Shown here: positions 27,377 to 36,325 of the stretch, piece after piece
How positions within the stretch are numbered: the first letter of the stretch is position 1
Layout of the letters: every line of letters starts with the position of its first letter
Assembly (NCBI GenBank): GCA_040220135.1
Contig: JAVJTT010000011.1
Coordinates: 42,807 to 106,806 of the forward strand
DNA: 64,000 nucleotides
Origin: CAJXMH01 sp040220135
Lineage (GTDB): Bacteria > Bacteroidota > Bacteroidia > Flavobacteriales_E > Vicingaceae
Reading direction: 5' to 3'
Notes under the pieces: model-generated
What the model saw: only the letters and a program-made list of their open reading frames with translations
Told to the model about the DNA's origin: nothing
Database searches by the model: none
Translations under genes and position numbers: made by a program

Positions 27377-30300
27377 CAATTACCTCCTCTTTAATTTTTG
27401 TCTCCACACTATCACTCTCGAATAAAGTAGGGTCTGATATAGACTCTACTCCCATTTCTACTTCAATAGGTTCATCTTCCTCTTTTGATTCTTCTTCTGA
27501 TGATTTAAGAATTGCAAGCTTTTCTTTGGCAATACCAATTAGCTCTTCGTCATCTGCATTGTCTATCACACTTTGAAAAGTTATTCGCGCATTATACAAA
27601 TCATCCTTGGCAACAAAGTTGTCGGCCAACAAAATAAAACCTTTGGCAATCCAATAAGGGAATGAAGGCACTTGGTCTACCAATTGGTAAATTACTGTAT
27701 CACTTTTCAGGTATTTCCCCTCTAAGTAATGTGTTTTTGCCAATAGATACTTGGCTTCGGCTCCAATTTTAGTCGACAATTGGGCCAGGGTGTCGAGGTA
27801 AGATTTAGAGTCTTCGTATTCCTCTTTTTCAAAATGCGTTTTTGCCAAAGTTAGTTGCGCTCTTTGCCAGAGGTCAGCCGGTAAAACCGGACCATTCAGC
27901 AAGACTTTGGCATATTGTGCAGCCTCTTTGTAATTCTCTTGTTCAAAGTAAATATCCATTAACGCTTTATAAGCCAAATTGACATTAGCCGTTCTTTCTG
28001 CCGTTTTCAGTAACGCTTTGTACATAGTCGCAGCGCTGTCAGGCATTTCCATTGACCAATAAATTTTACCTAGCTGAACTAAGGCTTTCTCGGTAAACTT
28101 ATTCGCAGGACGATTTACTACGTATTGAAAGTCTTTTGCGGCTTCTTGATCAAACCCTGAAGCAGTTTCGCACTCACCACGATAAAAGTGAGCACTGGTG
28201 CTGAATATCCCTTTTGGGTAGCGATTCAAATAGTTTGTAAAATCTCTTGTTGCTTTTTCGCAGTTACCCTCTAAAAAATGATTTTCAGCGATTACGTAGG
28301 CGGTGGAATCTAGCTTGGCTTTGCTAATGTTGGCAAAAGGCACTCCATTAATGTAGTCTTCAAACGCTTGGGCATCGCCTTTGTCTATAAATATCTTTCT
28401 TATCTTATCTAAAGCTGCTTTCGCAGAAGAGGAATTGCCGTAGTCCTTAACAACTTTATCAAAGGCATTTAAAGCTAAGTCATCATTCTCGTCATTATAA
28501 TGAATAAGGCCTACCTTCAAGTATGCTTCCGCTAAGTAATTACTGTTCGGGTAATCGTTAATCAGTTGATTGTAATAGGCTAGCGCTTCTTCTTGCTGAT
28601 TAATCACTAAATATGTTTTACCCAGCTCAAATAGAGCGTCATCGGTATAAACTGAAGTTTGAACCGTATTGACCAGATCTTTTAATTTATTGGCCTTTTC
28701 CTTGTAATTCCCAAGCACCCCGCTAGAAATTGCTGACTGCAACAAAGCATAGTCTTTATCCTTCACCCCGACCTTAGCAGCCTCATCGTAAGCGGAAATG
28801 GCTTTCTTGTATTTTTTCTGAATGAAGTAACTGTCCCCTATTCTCAAATTGGCATCAGCTCGCAGGCCTTTGTTTACTTCTTTAGCCTTTTCTAAATACT
28901 CACTTAACCAGAAAATTGCTGATTTGTAGTTTCTCTTTTCGTAGAAGACATAGCCTAAATGATAATACCCCTTTTCATAAAAAGGTAACGACCTTGCTCC
29001 TGAGCTGGACAAGAAATCCGTAAAATAATTTGCCGCATTATCGTAATCTCCAAGGCGATAAAATGACTCTGCTGTCCAAAACTGTGCGCTTGCTCTAAGT
29101 TTTGGCTCATAATTGTAATCTAGCGAATATTGCAGCTTTTCAACCGCTTTTAAATATTTTTTCTGATTGAACAGTTCTACACCACGGTAGTATGCAACAC
29201 GCTGCTTGGCTTGTAGCAGCTCAATGTCTTTGCTCTTGATCCGATTTAATGACTTCAGTGCTTCTTCGTAATTCTTGGTGGTGTAGTAGACTCCTACTAG
29301 GTATTCGTAAGCGTCTTTGATCTTATTAGAGTTGGGATATGTATTGATGTATTCCTCAAAAGCTAAGATGGCATCATCATAAGGGTGATAAGAAAGCTCA
29401 TAAGCCACTTTAGCGTAGTTGAAAAGCGCATCCTCAGTTAGGTCGTCATCTACGCCTAACTTATGAGCCTCTCTAAAGGCCGACCGAGCGGCGGACTTAT
29501 TATCGCTTTTCATGTTACTTTCAGCAATGTAGTAATAGGCTGATTGATCAAGTGTATCATTGTCTCCAATCGACTTTTCTAAAAATTGAATAGCTTGCTG
29601 ATAGGCTTCAGTTTCAAAATAAGACAAACCAATTTCATAGTAATCGTCTTTCGTGCCTTGCTTGCGATCTAAGAATGCTTGCAAGTAAGGAATTGCTTCT
29701 TCAAATTGCTTTGTTTCAAAATAAGCATCACCAATTAGCTTTCTAATTTCAAGCTCTCTTTTGGGCGGAGCTGAATCTAAAACAGCAGGAGCATAGGCGA
29801 GCAGTCGCTCATACTTTCCTTGCAAGTAGTAAAGTTGTGTTAAATAGTATGGCGCCAAAGGCCCAAACTGAGGGTCGTTTTCAATTTGCCGGAAACTTTG
29901 AACCGCTGTTTCGTACTTTCCATTTTGGTAAGAGATGTGTCCATAATAATAACGTGCCGCAGAAACATAGGCATTGTCAGTGTCTTTGATCTCGTAAAAG
30001 TGAGTAGCAGCTTGATCAAACTCCTCTAACTGAAAATGCGAATACCCTTTCTTAAAGTGATATTCAGCTCGGTCTGAACTTGCCAAATCTAAGGGATCTA
30101 TAGATTCTAGGTGCTTTAAAACATCATTGTAATCTCTTTTCCTAAACTTAAAATTCGCTAATTGGAAGTAGGCGGAGGTTAAGTAAGGGCTTTCAGGGTG
30201 CCTTTCAATAAACCCTTGCAATAAAGCTGCAGCATTATCATGAAACAAATGAATGGCACACAACGCTCGGTAGTATTCTGCTTCGATCCGAACTTCTGAG

Positions 30301-30518
30301 TGAACATCTTGGATGGAATTAACCACTTTATCAAAGTACTCCTGAGCAGGATAAAACTTTTCTTTCTCGTAAAGATCAAGTGCATTTCTAAAATCTGGGT
30401 AGCGCTCTTGAAACACTAAACTTTGCTGAGCGCAGAGGGTTTGACTGGAATAACCAAGCCCTAGCACCAACAAGAGTAAAAATACAATTGATCTAACTAC
30501 TAATTTTATCACCGACAA
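27366..30518 (-). CDS. Large exported TPR-repeat protein
   Basis: 1050 residues with a signal peptide (to about 31, QTLCAQ), then tetratricopeptide repeats almost end to end. Many have the W/L-G-Y-A-P pattern in forms such as YYLTQLYYLQGKYERLLAYA and YFETKQFEEAIPYLQAFLD. The last ~45 residues are acidic (EESKEEDEPIEVEMG). No in-frame ATG precedes the signal peptide; start is TTG at 30518 or GTG at 30512. Such proteins usually scaffold complexes in the periplasm. It is translationally coupled to the barrel protein downstream, which suggests they act together. No enzymatic motif is visible. Confidence 0.85.
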   Translation of the reverse strand: MSVIKLVVRSIVFLLLLVLGLGYSSQTLCAQQSLVFQERYPDFRNALDLYEKEKFYPAQEYFDKVVNSIQDVHSEVRIEAEYYRALCAIHLFHDNAAALLQGFIERHPESPYLTSAYFQLANFKFRKRDYNDVLKHLESIDPLDLASSDRAEYHFKKGYSHFQLEEFDQAATHFYEIKDTDNAYVSAARYYYGHISYQNGKYETAVQSFRQIENDPQFGPLAPYYLTQLYYLQGKYERLLAYAPAVLDSAPPKRELEIRKLIGDAYFETKQFEEAIPYLQAFLDRKQGTKDDYYEIGLSYFETEAYQQAIQFLEKSIGDNDTLDQSAYYYIAESNMKSDNKSAARSAFREAHKLGVDDDLTEDALFNYAKVAYELSYHPYDDAILAFEEYINTYPNSNKIKDAYEYLVGVYYTTKNYEEALKSLNRIKSKDIELLQAKQRVAYYRGVELFNQKKYLKAVEKLQYSLDYNYEPKLRASAQFWTAESFYRLGDYDNAANYFTDFLSSSGARSLPFYEKGYYHLGYVFYEKRNYKSAIFWLSEYLEKAKEVNKGLRADANLRIGDSYFIQKKYKKAISAYDEAAKVGVKDKDYALLQSAISSGVLGNYKEKANKLKDLVNTVQTSVYTDDALFELGKTYLVINQQEEALAYYNQLINDYPNSNYLAEAYLKVGLIHYNDENDDLALNAFDKVVKDYGNSSSAKAALDKIRKIFIDKGDAQAFEDYINGVPFANISKAKLDSTAYVIAENHFLEGNCEKATRDFTNYLNRYPKGIFSTSAHFYRGECETASGFDQEAAKDFQYVVNRPANKFTEKALVQLGKIYWSMEMPDSAATMYKALLKTAERTANVNLAYKALMDIYFEQENYKEAAQYAKVLLNGPVLPADLWQRAQLTLAKTHFEKEEYEDSKSYLDTLAQLSTKIGAEAKYLLAKTHYLEGKYLKSDTVIYQLVDQVPSFPYWIAKGFILLADNFVAKDDLYNARITFQSVIDNADDEELIGIAKEKLAILKSSEEESKEEDEPIEVEMGVESISDPTLFESDSVETKIKEEVIDDK

Positions 30519-30663
30519 TTTCTCCCTCTAATTCAAGCTGAATACATTAGTTAAAAGTAGCTCTATCCTTAAGCATAGAGAGGCTTTAAGATTGAAGTTA
30601 TCAACGCATTTTTGTTGATATAATTGCCTTGATTATTAGCTTGATTCAGGAAACTAAAGCACC

Positions 30664-30697
30664 TTTGAAAGATATGCCTTTGGCTTTTATATCTTTG
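30664..30697 (+). promoter_or_regulatory. Promoter of the ftsE-like gene
   Basis: TTTG (30664-30667), 22 bp spacer, TATCTTTG (30690-30697, full -7 match). The 5' leader would be about 10 nt before the ATG at 30713. Confidence 0.6.
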
Positions 30698-30712
30698 TTT
30701 TAAAAATAACCT

Positions 30713-31411
30713 ATGCCAGGAACAGCCTTAATTGAATTGAACAGTGTAAATGTGTTTCAAAAGAAACACTTGGTTTTATCTAACCTCGGTTTGCGAATTG
30801 AGAAAGGTGAAATGGTTTATTTGGTGGGAAAAAACGGTAGTGGAAAAAGTAGTTTTCTAAAAACACTTTATGCAGAATTAAAATTAAAAGAGGGCAAGGC
30901 ATCGGTTGCCGGTTTTGAGTTGCATGACTTAAAGCGGAAAAACGTTCCATTTTTAAGAAGAAAGATTGGCATTGTGTTTCAAGACTTTCAGTTATTATCT
31001 GACCGCACCATCAACGACAATTTAAAGTTTGTAATGCGCGCCACAGGTTGGAAAAGCAAAAAAGAAATAAAAGAAGGGATTCAGGTTGTACTTGAGAAAG
31101 TTGGCATAGGAAACAAGGGTTTTAAAATGCCACATGAATTATCAGGCGGAGAACAACAAAGAGTAGCCATTGCAAGAGCCCTTTTAAATGATCCTGAAAT
31201 AATTCTGGCGGATGAGCCAACTGGTAATTTGGATCCTGAGACCTCCATTGAAATCATGAAGTTATTGGTTTCCATAAGCCAAAACAACAAAGCAGTGTTA
31301 GTAGCTACGCATGATTACGAATTAATTCGCAAGTTTCCCGGTCGAATTTTACAATTTGAAAATGAAACCATTACGGAACCGGAACCAACTATCCCTCCTT
31401 CTAAAGACTAG
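30713..31411 (+). CDS. ftsE: FtsE-like ABC ATPase
   Basis: Cytoplasmic ABC ATP-binding subunit, 232 residues. Walker A GKNGSGKSS (39-47), Q-loop VFQDFQLL, signature LSGGEQQRV, Walker B ILADEPTGNLD, and H-loop ATHDYE are all present. The LLxDRTxxxN pattern and size match FtsE, the septal ATPase that with FtsX controls peptidoglycan hydrolases. No ftsX is next to it, so a MacB/LolD-like partner elsewhere is also possible. Its TAG stop shares a CTAG palindrome with the stop of the convergent glycosyltransferase gene. Confidence 0.85.
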   Translation: MPGTALIELNSVNVFQKKHLVLSNLGLRIEKGEMVYLVGKNGSGKSSFLKTLYAELKLKEGKASVAGFELHDLKRKNVPFLRRKIGIVFQDFQLLSDRTINDNLKFVMRATGWKSKKEIKEGIQVVLEKVGIGNKGFKMPHELSGGEQQRVAIARALLNDPEIILADEPTGNLDPETSIEIMKLLVSISQNNKAVLVATHDYELIRKFPGRILQFENETITEPEPTIPPSKD

Positions 31412-32310
31412 GGCCTACGATTAAATTCCACACTGTAGTAAGTCAGTTTCCATAAGGTGAAGAGCTTTAAGCTATTCCCTCCTTTTGTGAAATAACTTTC
31501 CATCTGTTTTCCAAAAAAAGAGTAAATAAAACCAAAAAATCCGGCCAATCCTAGTTGATTGATTTTACGATAAAAGCGAGCGAGCTTCACATGCTCCACA
31601 AAAGCATCTTTGTCTTCAACCCATAATTGAATATCAATCAAGTTTCGAACCGCTTCCTTCGTTTTTTTTAGGTATAAACTGTTTTCTTCTGTGGTAGCAT
31701 TAAGCACAGGATTGTTAATATGCTCAATGGTACACTTAGCTTGTTGCAAGCGAAAACCCATTAAGGTGTCTTCATGTCCATAATTGACTATTCTTTCCTC
31801 AAAGGGAAGCTCTACTAAAAGCGATTGTTTGATAATAAAGTTGTTAGTCATAAAAGCTTGATAAGGAGACTCGCTTCGCGATTCAACATCTTGTGCTTCT
31901 ATTCGTTTTCCGTACAACCATCTTAACCTCCTTTGTTTAGGAGGCTTTTTTTCGGGATAAACACTCCTTCCACAAATTACTTCTGCTTTTGACTTTTGAA
32001 GCACTTTCAAGTAATCTTTAAGAAATGAAGTAGTGATCAATTGAGAGTCTCCATCGATGAAGAGCAGGTGTTCTGACATGCAATTTTTCAAAAAGTGATT
32101 TCTCACTTTTGCTCTACCTAGATTTTTTTGGAGTTGAATGAATTTCACACCCTTCTCAAACTTACTTGCTTGAGGCCTTAGATTTAAATCCGATGCATCA
32201 TCAATCACTAAAAGTTCTACCTTTTCGTTTACATTTTCTATTTGATGCCACAGATCATTTGCCAGTTTATAGTTGGGATAATTATAAAAAGGAATACAAA
32301 TACTAAGCAT
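31408..32310 (-). CDS. Family 2 glycosyltransferase
   Basis: GT-A fold transferase, about 300 residues. It starts MLSICIPFYNYPNY and shows LLVIDDASD and the D-x-D-like FIDGDSQLI that binds the nucleotide-sugar metal. A later NYGHEDTLMGFRLQQA motif is typical of GT2 acceptor/catalytic regions. I choose ATG 32310, which overlaps the upstream GT4 stop by 8 bp, over the TTG at 32319. With the GT4 gene it forms a two-gene unit for a surface glycan or glycolipid; sugar and acceptor are not deducible. Confidence 0.88.
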   Translation of the reverse strand: MLSICIPFYNYPNYKLANDLWHQIENVNEKVELLVIDDASDLNLRPQASKFEKGVKFIQLQKNLGRAKVRNHFLKNCMSEHLLFIDGDSQLITTSFLKDYLKVLQKSKAEVICGRSVYPEKKPPKQRRLRWLYGKRIEAQDVESRSESPYQAFMTNNFIIKQSLLVELPFEERIVNYGHEDTLMGFRLQQAKCTIEHINNPVLNATTEENSLYLKKTKEAVRNLIDIQLWVEDKDAFVEHVKLARFYRKINQLGLAGFFGFIYSFFGKQMESYFTKGGNSLKLFTLWKLTYYSVEFNRRP

Positions 32311-33406
32311 TTTGCTCAACCTCCTTCAGCAATTTAAGCAAGACTACCTCCTCTTTCTCCCAAGTGTAAACTTCTGCTAACTTTAAACAGTTTGCTTGCC
32401 ATTCTTTTTGACTAATACTGTCTAGCATTCGATTGATTTGCTTTGCCAGTAGTTCTGGTTTTCTGCTCTCCAATTCCTCTCCCACAGCAACACCTTGAAT
32501 CAAATCTTTAAATTCAACCAAGTTTGCATATAGAATTGGAGTAGCAGCCTGCAGGTAGTCAAATAACTTATTGGGAAGTGCAAAGCGGTAATTCAGCCCC
32601 AAGTCTTTTTCTAAGGATACCCCCAGCATACTTTTTTGTGTTTGTTTTTTTAAGTCAATGGGGTCAACTCGGCCCAAAAATTGTACTTCTTCCTGTAACT
32701 CTAAGCGATCTCTAAGTTCTTTCAGCTGCTCTTCCAAGTCACCACCTCCGGCAATTACTAAGTAGGCGTTCTCTACAAAAGGCATCGCTTGAAGTAAGTC
32801 TTCTAAACCCCTTCCTAAATTTAAAGCCCCTTGATATATGATCTGTCTTTTTTTGGTTTGCACAATTGTTGCCTCTTCCTTATTGGGAAAATTTCGTACC
32901 AATCGCATCTTCAAACCATATTTACTTTGATAGGCTTCAGCAATACGTTTGCTAACGGTTATCGCGTACTTCAAATTAGGTAGGATTCTTTTTTCTATCC
33001 TCTCCCAAATCTTTTTAACTTTTTTTCTCTTCTGTAGTTCAGGAACTTCAGTAAAATATTCATGGCTATCGTAGATCAGAGGTATCTGCTTAAGTTTTGC
33101 TATGAGATAGTTTGCCGGCAAAGTGTCTAGGTCATTAGCATATAAAATGTCAACCTTACTAAATAGCAACCTAATAAACAAGGCAATATTAAAAGTTGCA
33201 TAAAAGGCAGCTCCCTTCGTAAACGGCAAGTTTAATCGATATTGACGAAATATCTCATTTTTGAGTGGCTTGCTAGAAGGAAGCCTTCGACCTATAAGTT
33301 CAACAGAATAGCCACCCTTAACTAGAGAACGACAGGTTTTCTGAACTCTTTGATCGGTAGACAAGTCAGAGCTAACAGAAACAAAGATTTTTTTGGCCCT
33401 CTGCAT
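32303..33406 (-). CDS. Family 4 (GT-B) glycosyltransferase
   Basis: 367 residues, two-Rossmann GT-B transferase. The N-terminal half has VSVSSDLSTDQRVQKTCRSL and LYANDLDTLP. The C-terminal donor domain has IIYQGALNLGRGLEDLLQAM and FALPNKLFDYLQAATPILY, the region that in GT4 enzymes carries the E-x7-E-like donor contact. Probable UDP- or GDP-sugar user in surface polysaccharide assembly. Overlaps the GT2 start by 8 bp. Divergent from murB, with about 125 bp between. Confidence 0.88.
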   Translation of the reverse strand: MQRAKKIFVSVSSDLSTDQRVQKTCRSLVKGGYSVELIGRRLPSSKPLKNEIFRQYRLNLPFTKGAAFYATFNIALFIRLLFSKVDILYANDLDTLPANYLIAKLKQIPLIYDSHEYFTEVPELQKRKKVKKIWERIEKRILPNLKYAITVSKRIAEAYQSKYGLKMRLVRNFPNKEEATIVQTKKRQIIYQGALNLGRGLEDLLQAMPFVENAYLVIAGGGDLEEQLKELRDRLELQEEVQFLGRVDPIDLKKQTQKSMLGVSLEKDLGLNYRFALPNKLFDYLQAATPILYANLVEFKDLIQGVAVGEELESRKPELLAKQINRMLDSISQKEWQANCLKLAEVYTWEKEEVVLLKLLKEVEQNA

Positions 33407-33518
33407 AAGTAGCGAAAATGAGCATTTTTTAATTTAAATCGGAACGTAATTCACTCATGAACGAATTGAAGTTAATAAAACGTTTATCACAGAGAGGCTA
33501 TTGCCTTCGCTAACCCAC

Positions 33519-33526
33519 TATCTTTG
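33519..33526 (+). promoter_or_regulatory. -7 box abutting murB
   Basis: TATCTTTG (full match to TAnnTTTG) ends 5 bp before the murB ATG at 33532, so transcription would start on or next to the start codon. A TTG lies 15 bp upstream of the box, which is short for a -33 element. Confidence 0.5.
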
Positions 33527-33531
33527 TTCAA

Positions 33532-34554
33532 ATGAAGATTGAACAAAACATCTCACTAAAAGCTTTCAACACCTTTGGCATCGAAGCGAAAGCCAAATAT
33601 TTTTTGGCTTTGCAAAACACCAAAGAGGCACAAGGTTTTTTTAGCAAAATAGCCCAAGATTATAGCAAGATTTTGATTCTGGGTGGAGGTAGTAATGTGC
33701 TTTTAAGATCGGATTACGATGGTTTGGTTTTGCAAAATCAAATTAAAGGCATTGAACAAATAAAGGAAGATGAGGACCATGTTTGGCTTAGGGTTGGCGC
33801 GGGCGAAAATTGGCATGAATTTGTCTTGCATTGCATTGACAAAGGTTTCGCCGGAATTGAAAACCTTTCTTTAATTCCGGGTAATGTAGGGGCTAGTCCC
33901 ATGCAAAACATTGGCGCTTATGGCGTTGAAGTTAAAAGTGTGATCGAAGCGGTTCACTGCATTAAAAGAGGCGATGGGAGTCTCCATACCTTCAGTAATC
34001 AAGAGTGTAAATTGGATTACCGATCAAGCATTTTTAAAACTACTCATCGAAATCAATATTTAATCAGTTCCGTGGTGTTTCGATTAAATAAAAAGCCATC
34101 CTTTAATATCGACTACGGAGCAATAAGAGATCAACTTGAAAGGAATGGCGTAAAAAAAGATGAATTGACTATCAGAGTAATATCTGATGCTGTAATTCAA
34201 ATTCGTCAAAGCAAACTTCCCGACCCGAATGAATTAGGCAACTCAGGCAGCTTCTTCAAAAATCCGATTGTTTCTGAAGAAGAACATCGACGATTAAAAA
34301 CTGATTTTAAAGAACTTCCGGCCTATCCCTTGGAAAAGGGGCAGTTTAAGTTAGCCGCCGGTTGGCTTATTGAGCAGGCAGGATGGAAAGGTTTTCGCGA
34401 AAAAGATTATGGTGTTCACGATAAGCAGGCTTTGGTTTTAGTTAACCATGGAAATGCCAGCGGCGAAGAAATATACTTGCTCTCACAAAGAATCTTGGAT
34501 TCCATTTATGACAAGTTTGGAATTGAACTCGAAAGGGAAGTGAATATTATCTGA
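33532..34554 (+). CDS. murB: UDP-N-acetylenolpyruvoylglucosamine reductase
   Basis: NADPH- and FAD-dependent reduction to UDP-MurNAc in peptidoglycan synthesis, cytoplasmic. At 340 residues it is type I. FAD-binding segments: ILGGGSNVLLRSDYDGLVL and LSLIPGNVGASPMQNIGAYGVEV; catalytic Ser region GNSGSFFKNP; C-terminal PAYP and AGWLIEQAGWKG loop typical of type I. Single gene, abutting the convergent CpsB-type gene with zero bases between stops. Confidence 0.97.
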   Translation: MKIEQNISLKAFNTFGIEAKAKYFLALQNTKEAQGFFSKIAQDYSKILILGGGSNVLLRSDYDGLVLQNQIKGIEQIKEDEDHVWLRVGAGENWHEFVLHCIDKGFAGIENLSLIPGNVGASPMQNIGAYGVEVKSVIEAVHCIKRGDGSLHTFSNQECKLDYRSSIFKTTHRNQYLISSVVFRLNKKPSFNIDYGAIRDQLERNGVKKDELTIRVISDAVIQIRQSKLPDPNELGNSGSFFKNPIVSEEEHRRLKTDFKELPAYPLEKGQFKLAAGWLIEQAGWKGFREKDYGVHDKQALVLVNHGNASGEEIYLLSQRILDSIYDKFGIELEREVNII

Positions 34555-35301
34555 TTAAAGCGTGTGGTTGAGTAGCTTTCCACTTTCAATCAATTTATGC
34601 ACATATGGTTTTCTGCGAGCGATTTCAATTAACTCTTGATGCACTTGGTTGTGGCAATCAGTGCCTAAAAAGCTCACTAAACCTTCATCAACCAATCGCT
34701 CTGCAATTTTTTGAGTTTCCGGAGAGTAGTGACCAATGAAGGAAAGAATATTCAGTTGCAAGTGCACTCCTTTATTCTTCATCTCATGGTAATTCTCAAA
34801 GTCCTTATACCAAAAACCATAGCGCTCGGGATGAGCTAAGATTGGTTTGTAACCATTGGTTTGCATTTCGAAGATAGCAGAGGCTAAATTTGGAGGTTCT
34901 GAGATAAAGGGCAGCTCAAACAATACATAATTATCACCAAAAGTGAGCAGTTCTTTGGCCTTTATCTTTGCTTCTAAAGTTTCGTCTAAATAATACTCAG
35001 CCGCAGCTTCAAACTCAAGTTCAATGTTTTGTTTTTGAAGCTCTTTCAATACGTCCTCTTTACCGTTGAGTATTGTTTCCGGACTGTTTCGGTAAAAATC
35101 TGACATGACATGTGGAGTTGTAATTACCTTTTGGTATCTCCACTCCTTAAAGCGACGTAGCATGGTGAGGGAGTCTTCCATGTCTTTTGATCCATCATCA
35201 ATTGCCGGAATTAAATGTGAATGAAAGTCTACCTTAAGTTGACCCAAATCAATGGGTTCAAGTTTTTCTTCTTTTTTAAATAGTTTGCTGAACCAGCTCA
35301 T
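34555..35301 (-). CDS. CpsB/CapC-type PHP-family tyrosine-protein phosphatase
   Basis: 248 residues, PHP metal-dependent phosphatase like CpsB of Gram-positive capsule loci. Metal ligands appear in VDFHSHLIPAIDDGSKD near the start, TTPHV, HPERYGF, and GTDCHN near the end. It is the last gene of the nucleotide-sugar operon. Members remove phosphate from the tyrosine kinase that controls capsule chain length, but no BY-kinase or Wzc is in the window, so its target is unknown. Confidence 0.87.
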   Translation of the reverse strand: MSWFSKLFKKEEKLEPIDLGQLKVDFHSHLIPAIDDGSKDMEDSLTMLRRFKEWRYQKVITTPHVMSDFYRNSPETILNGKEDVLKELQKQNIELEFEAAAEYYLDETLEAKIKAKELLTFGDNYVLFELPFISEPPNLASAIFEMQTNGYKPILAHPERYGFWYKDFENYHEMKNKGVHLQLNILSFIGHYSPETQKIAERLVDEGLVSFLGTDCHNQVHQELIEIARRKPYVHKLIESGKLLNHTL

Positions 35302-35330
35302 AAGGTTAAAAGTTAAGCATTCTATTTTAA

Positions 35331-36323
35331 CTATTTAAAGTCGTGGGACTTAAACCACTCGACTGTTTTTTCTAGTCCTTCCTTAAAACGAACTTGAGGA
35401 TCGTAGCCCAAAAGTTCTCGGCCTTTATCAATATTTGCAAGAGAGTCACGAATGTCACCGGCTCTTTCTTCGCGATGAACAGCTGCGACATCTACGCCGA
35501 TAATCTCATTTAAAAAGTCGAAAAGTTCAACTAAACTAAACCGCTCTCCAACCGCAACATTGAAGACTTCTCCCAAGGCTTCATTCTTTTCCGTAAATAA
35601 GGCTTTAATGTTAGCTTGAACTGCATTTTCAACGAAAGTAAAATCTCTGGTTTGCTTACCATCTCCGTTTATAAAAGGAGATTGCTCTTTTTTCAAGGCT
35701 TGAATAAAAAGCGGAATAACTGCAGCATAGGCTCCTTTAGGGCTCTGTCTAGGTCCAAAAACGTTAAAGTACCGCAATCCAATTAGCTCTTGTCCGTAAT
35801 TATCGAAAAAGACCTTTCCGTATAGTTCATTAGTAAGTTTACTAACTGCATAAGGCGACAATGGTTTACCAATTTCTGCCTCTATTTTTGGCATTTTTTG
35901 ACTGTCGCCGTAGACAGAAGAAGAGCTGGCATACACCATTCGCTTCACTCCATTTTCACGAGCTGCCGTGCACATGTTAACAAAACCACTTACATTGGCT
36001 TCGTTTGTTGCTCTTGGCATTTTTAAGGAACGAGGCACTGAGCCTAAAGCTGCTTGGTGGCTAACAAAGTCAATGCCCTCTGTTGCTTTTAAGCAGTCTT
36101 CATAATGGGTGATGTCGCCTTGGATTAGTTCGTAGTTATCATGCTTAAAAAACTCTTCCGAATTTCCACGGTCGCTATTAGCAAAGTTGTCTAAAACCTT
36201 AACTTTTTTTGCGCCGTGTTGAAGAAGGTAAGCAACTAGATTAGATCCAATGAAACCACCTCCGCCTGCAATCAGGAAGTTGTATTTAGATAAATCTTCT
36301 TTATGAAAGGGAGTTTCGTACAT
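35331..36323 (-). CDS. UDP-sugar C4 epimerase, TviC/WbpP type
   Basis: Extended SDR of 330 residues. GGGGFIGSNL (about 20-29) for NAD, ASSSSVYGDSQ, and the catalytic Y-x3-K in YAVSKLTNELY. RYFNVFGPRQ and the long N-terminus starting before the Rossmann motif match the WbpP/TviC group, which converts UDP-GlcNAc(A) to UDP-GalNAc(A). Next to a TviB-type dehydrogenase it would give UDP-GalNAcA, as in Vi antigen synthesis. 2-bp spacing to the rmlB-like gene. The exact substrate (UDP-GlcNAc or UDP-GlcNAcA) is inferred. Confidence 0.85.
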   Translation of the reverse strand: MYETPFHKEDLSKYNFLIAGGGGFIGSNLVAYLLQHGAKKVKVLDNFANSDRGNSEEFFKHDNYELIQGDITHYEDCLKATEGIDFVSHQAALGSVPRSLKMPRATNEANVSGFVNMCTAARENGVKRMVYASSSSVYGDSQKMPKIEAEIGKPLSPYAVSKLTNELYGKVFFDNYGQELIGLRYFNVFGPRQSPKGAYAAVIPLFIQALKKEQSPFINGDGKQTRDFTFVENAVQANIKALFTEKNEALGEVFNVAVGERFSLVELFDFLNEIIGVDVAAVHREERAGDIRDSLANIDKGRELLGYDPQVRFKEGLEKTVEWFKSHDFK

Positions 36324-36325
36324 GC

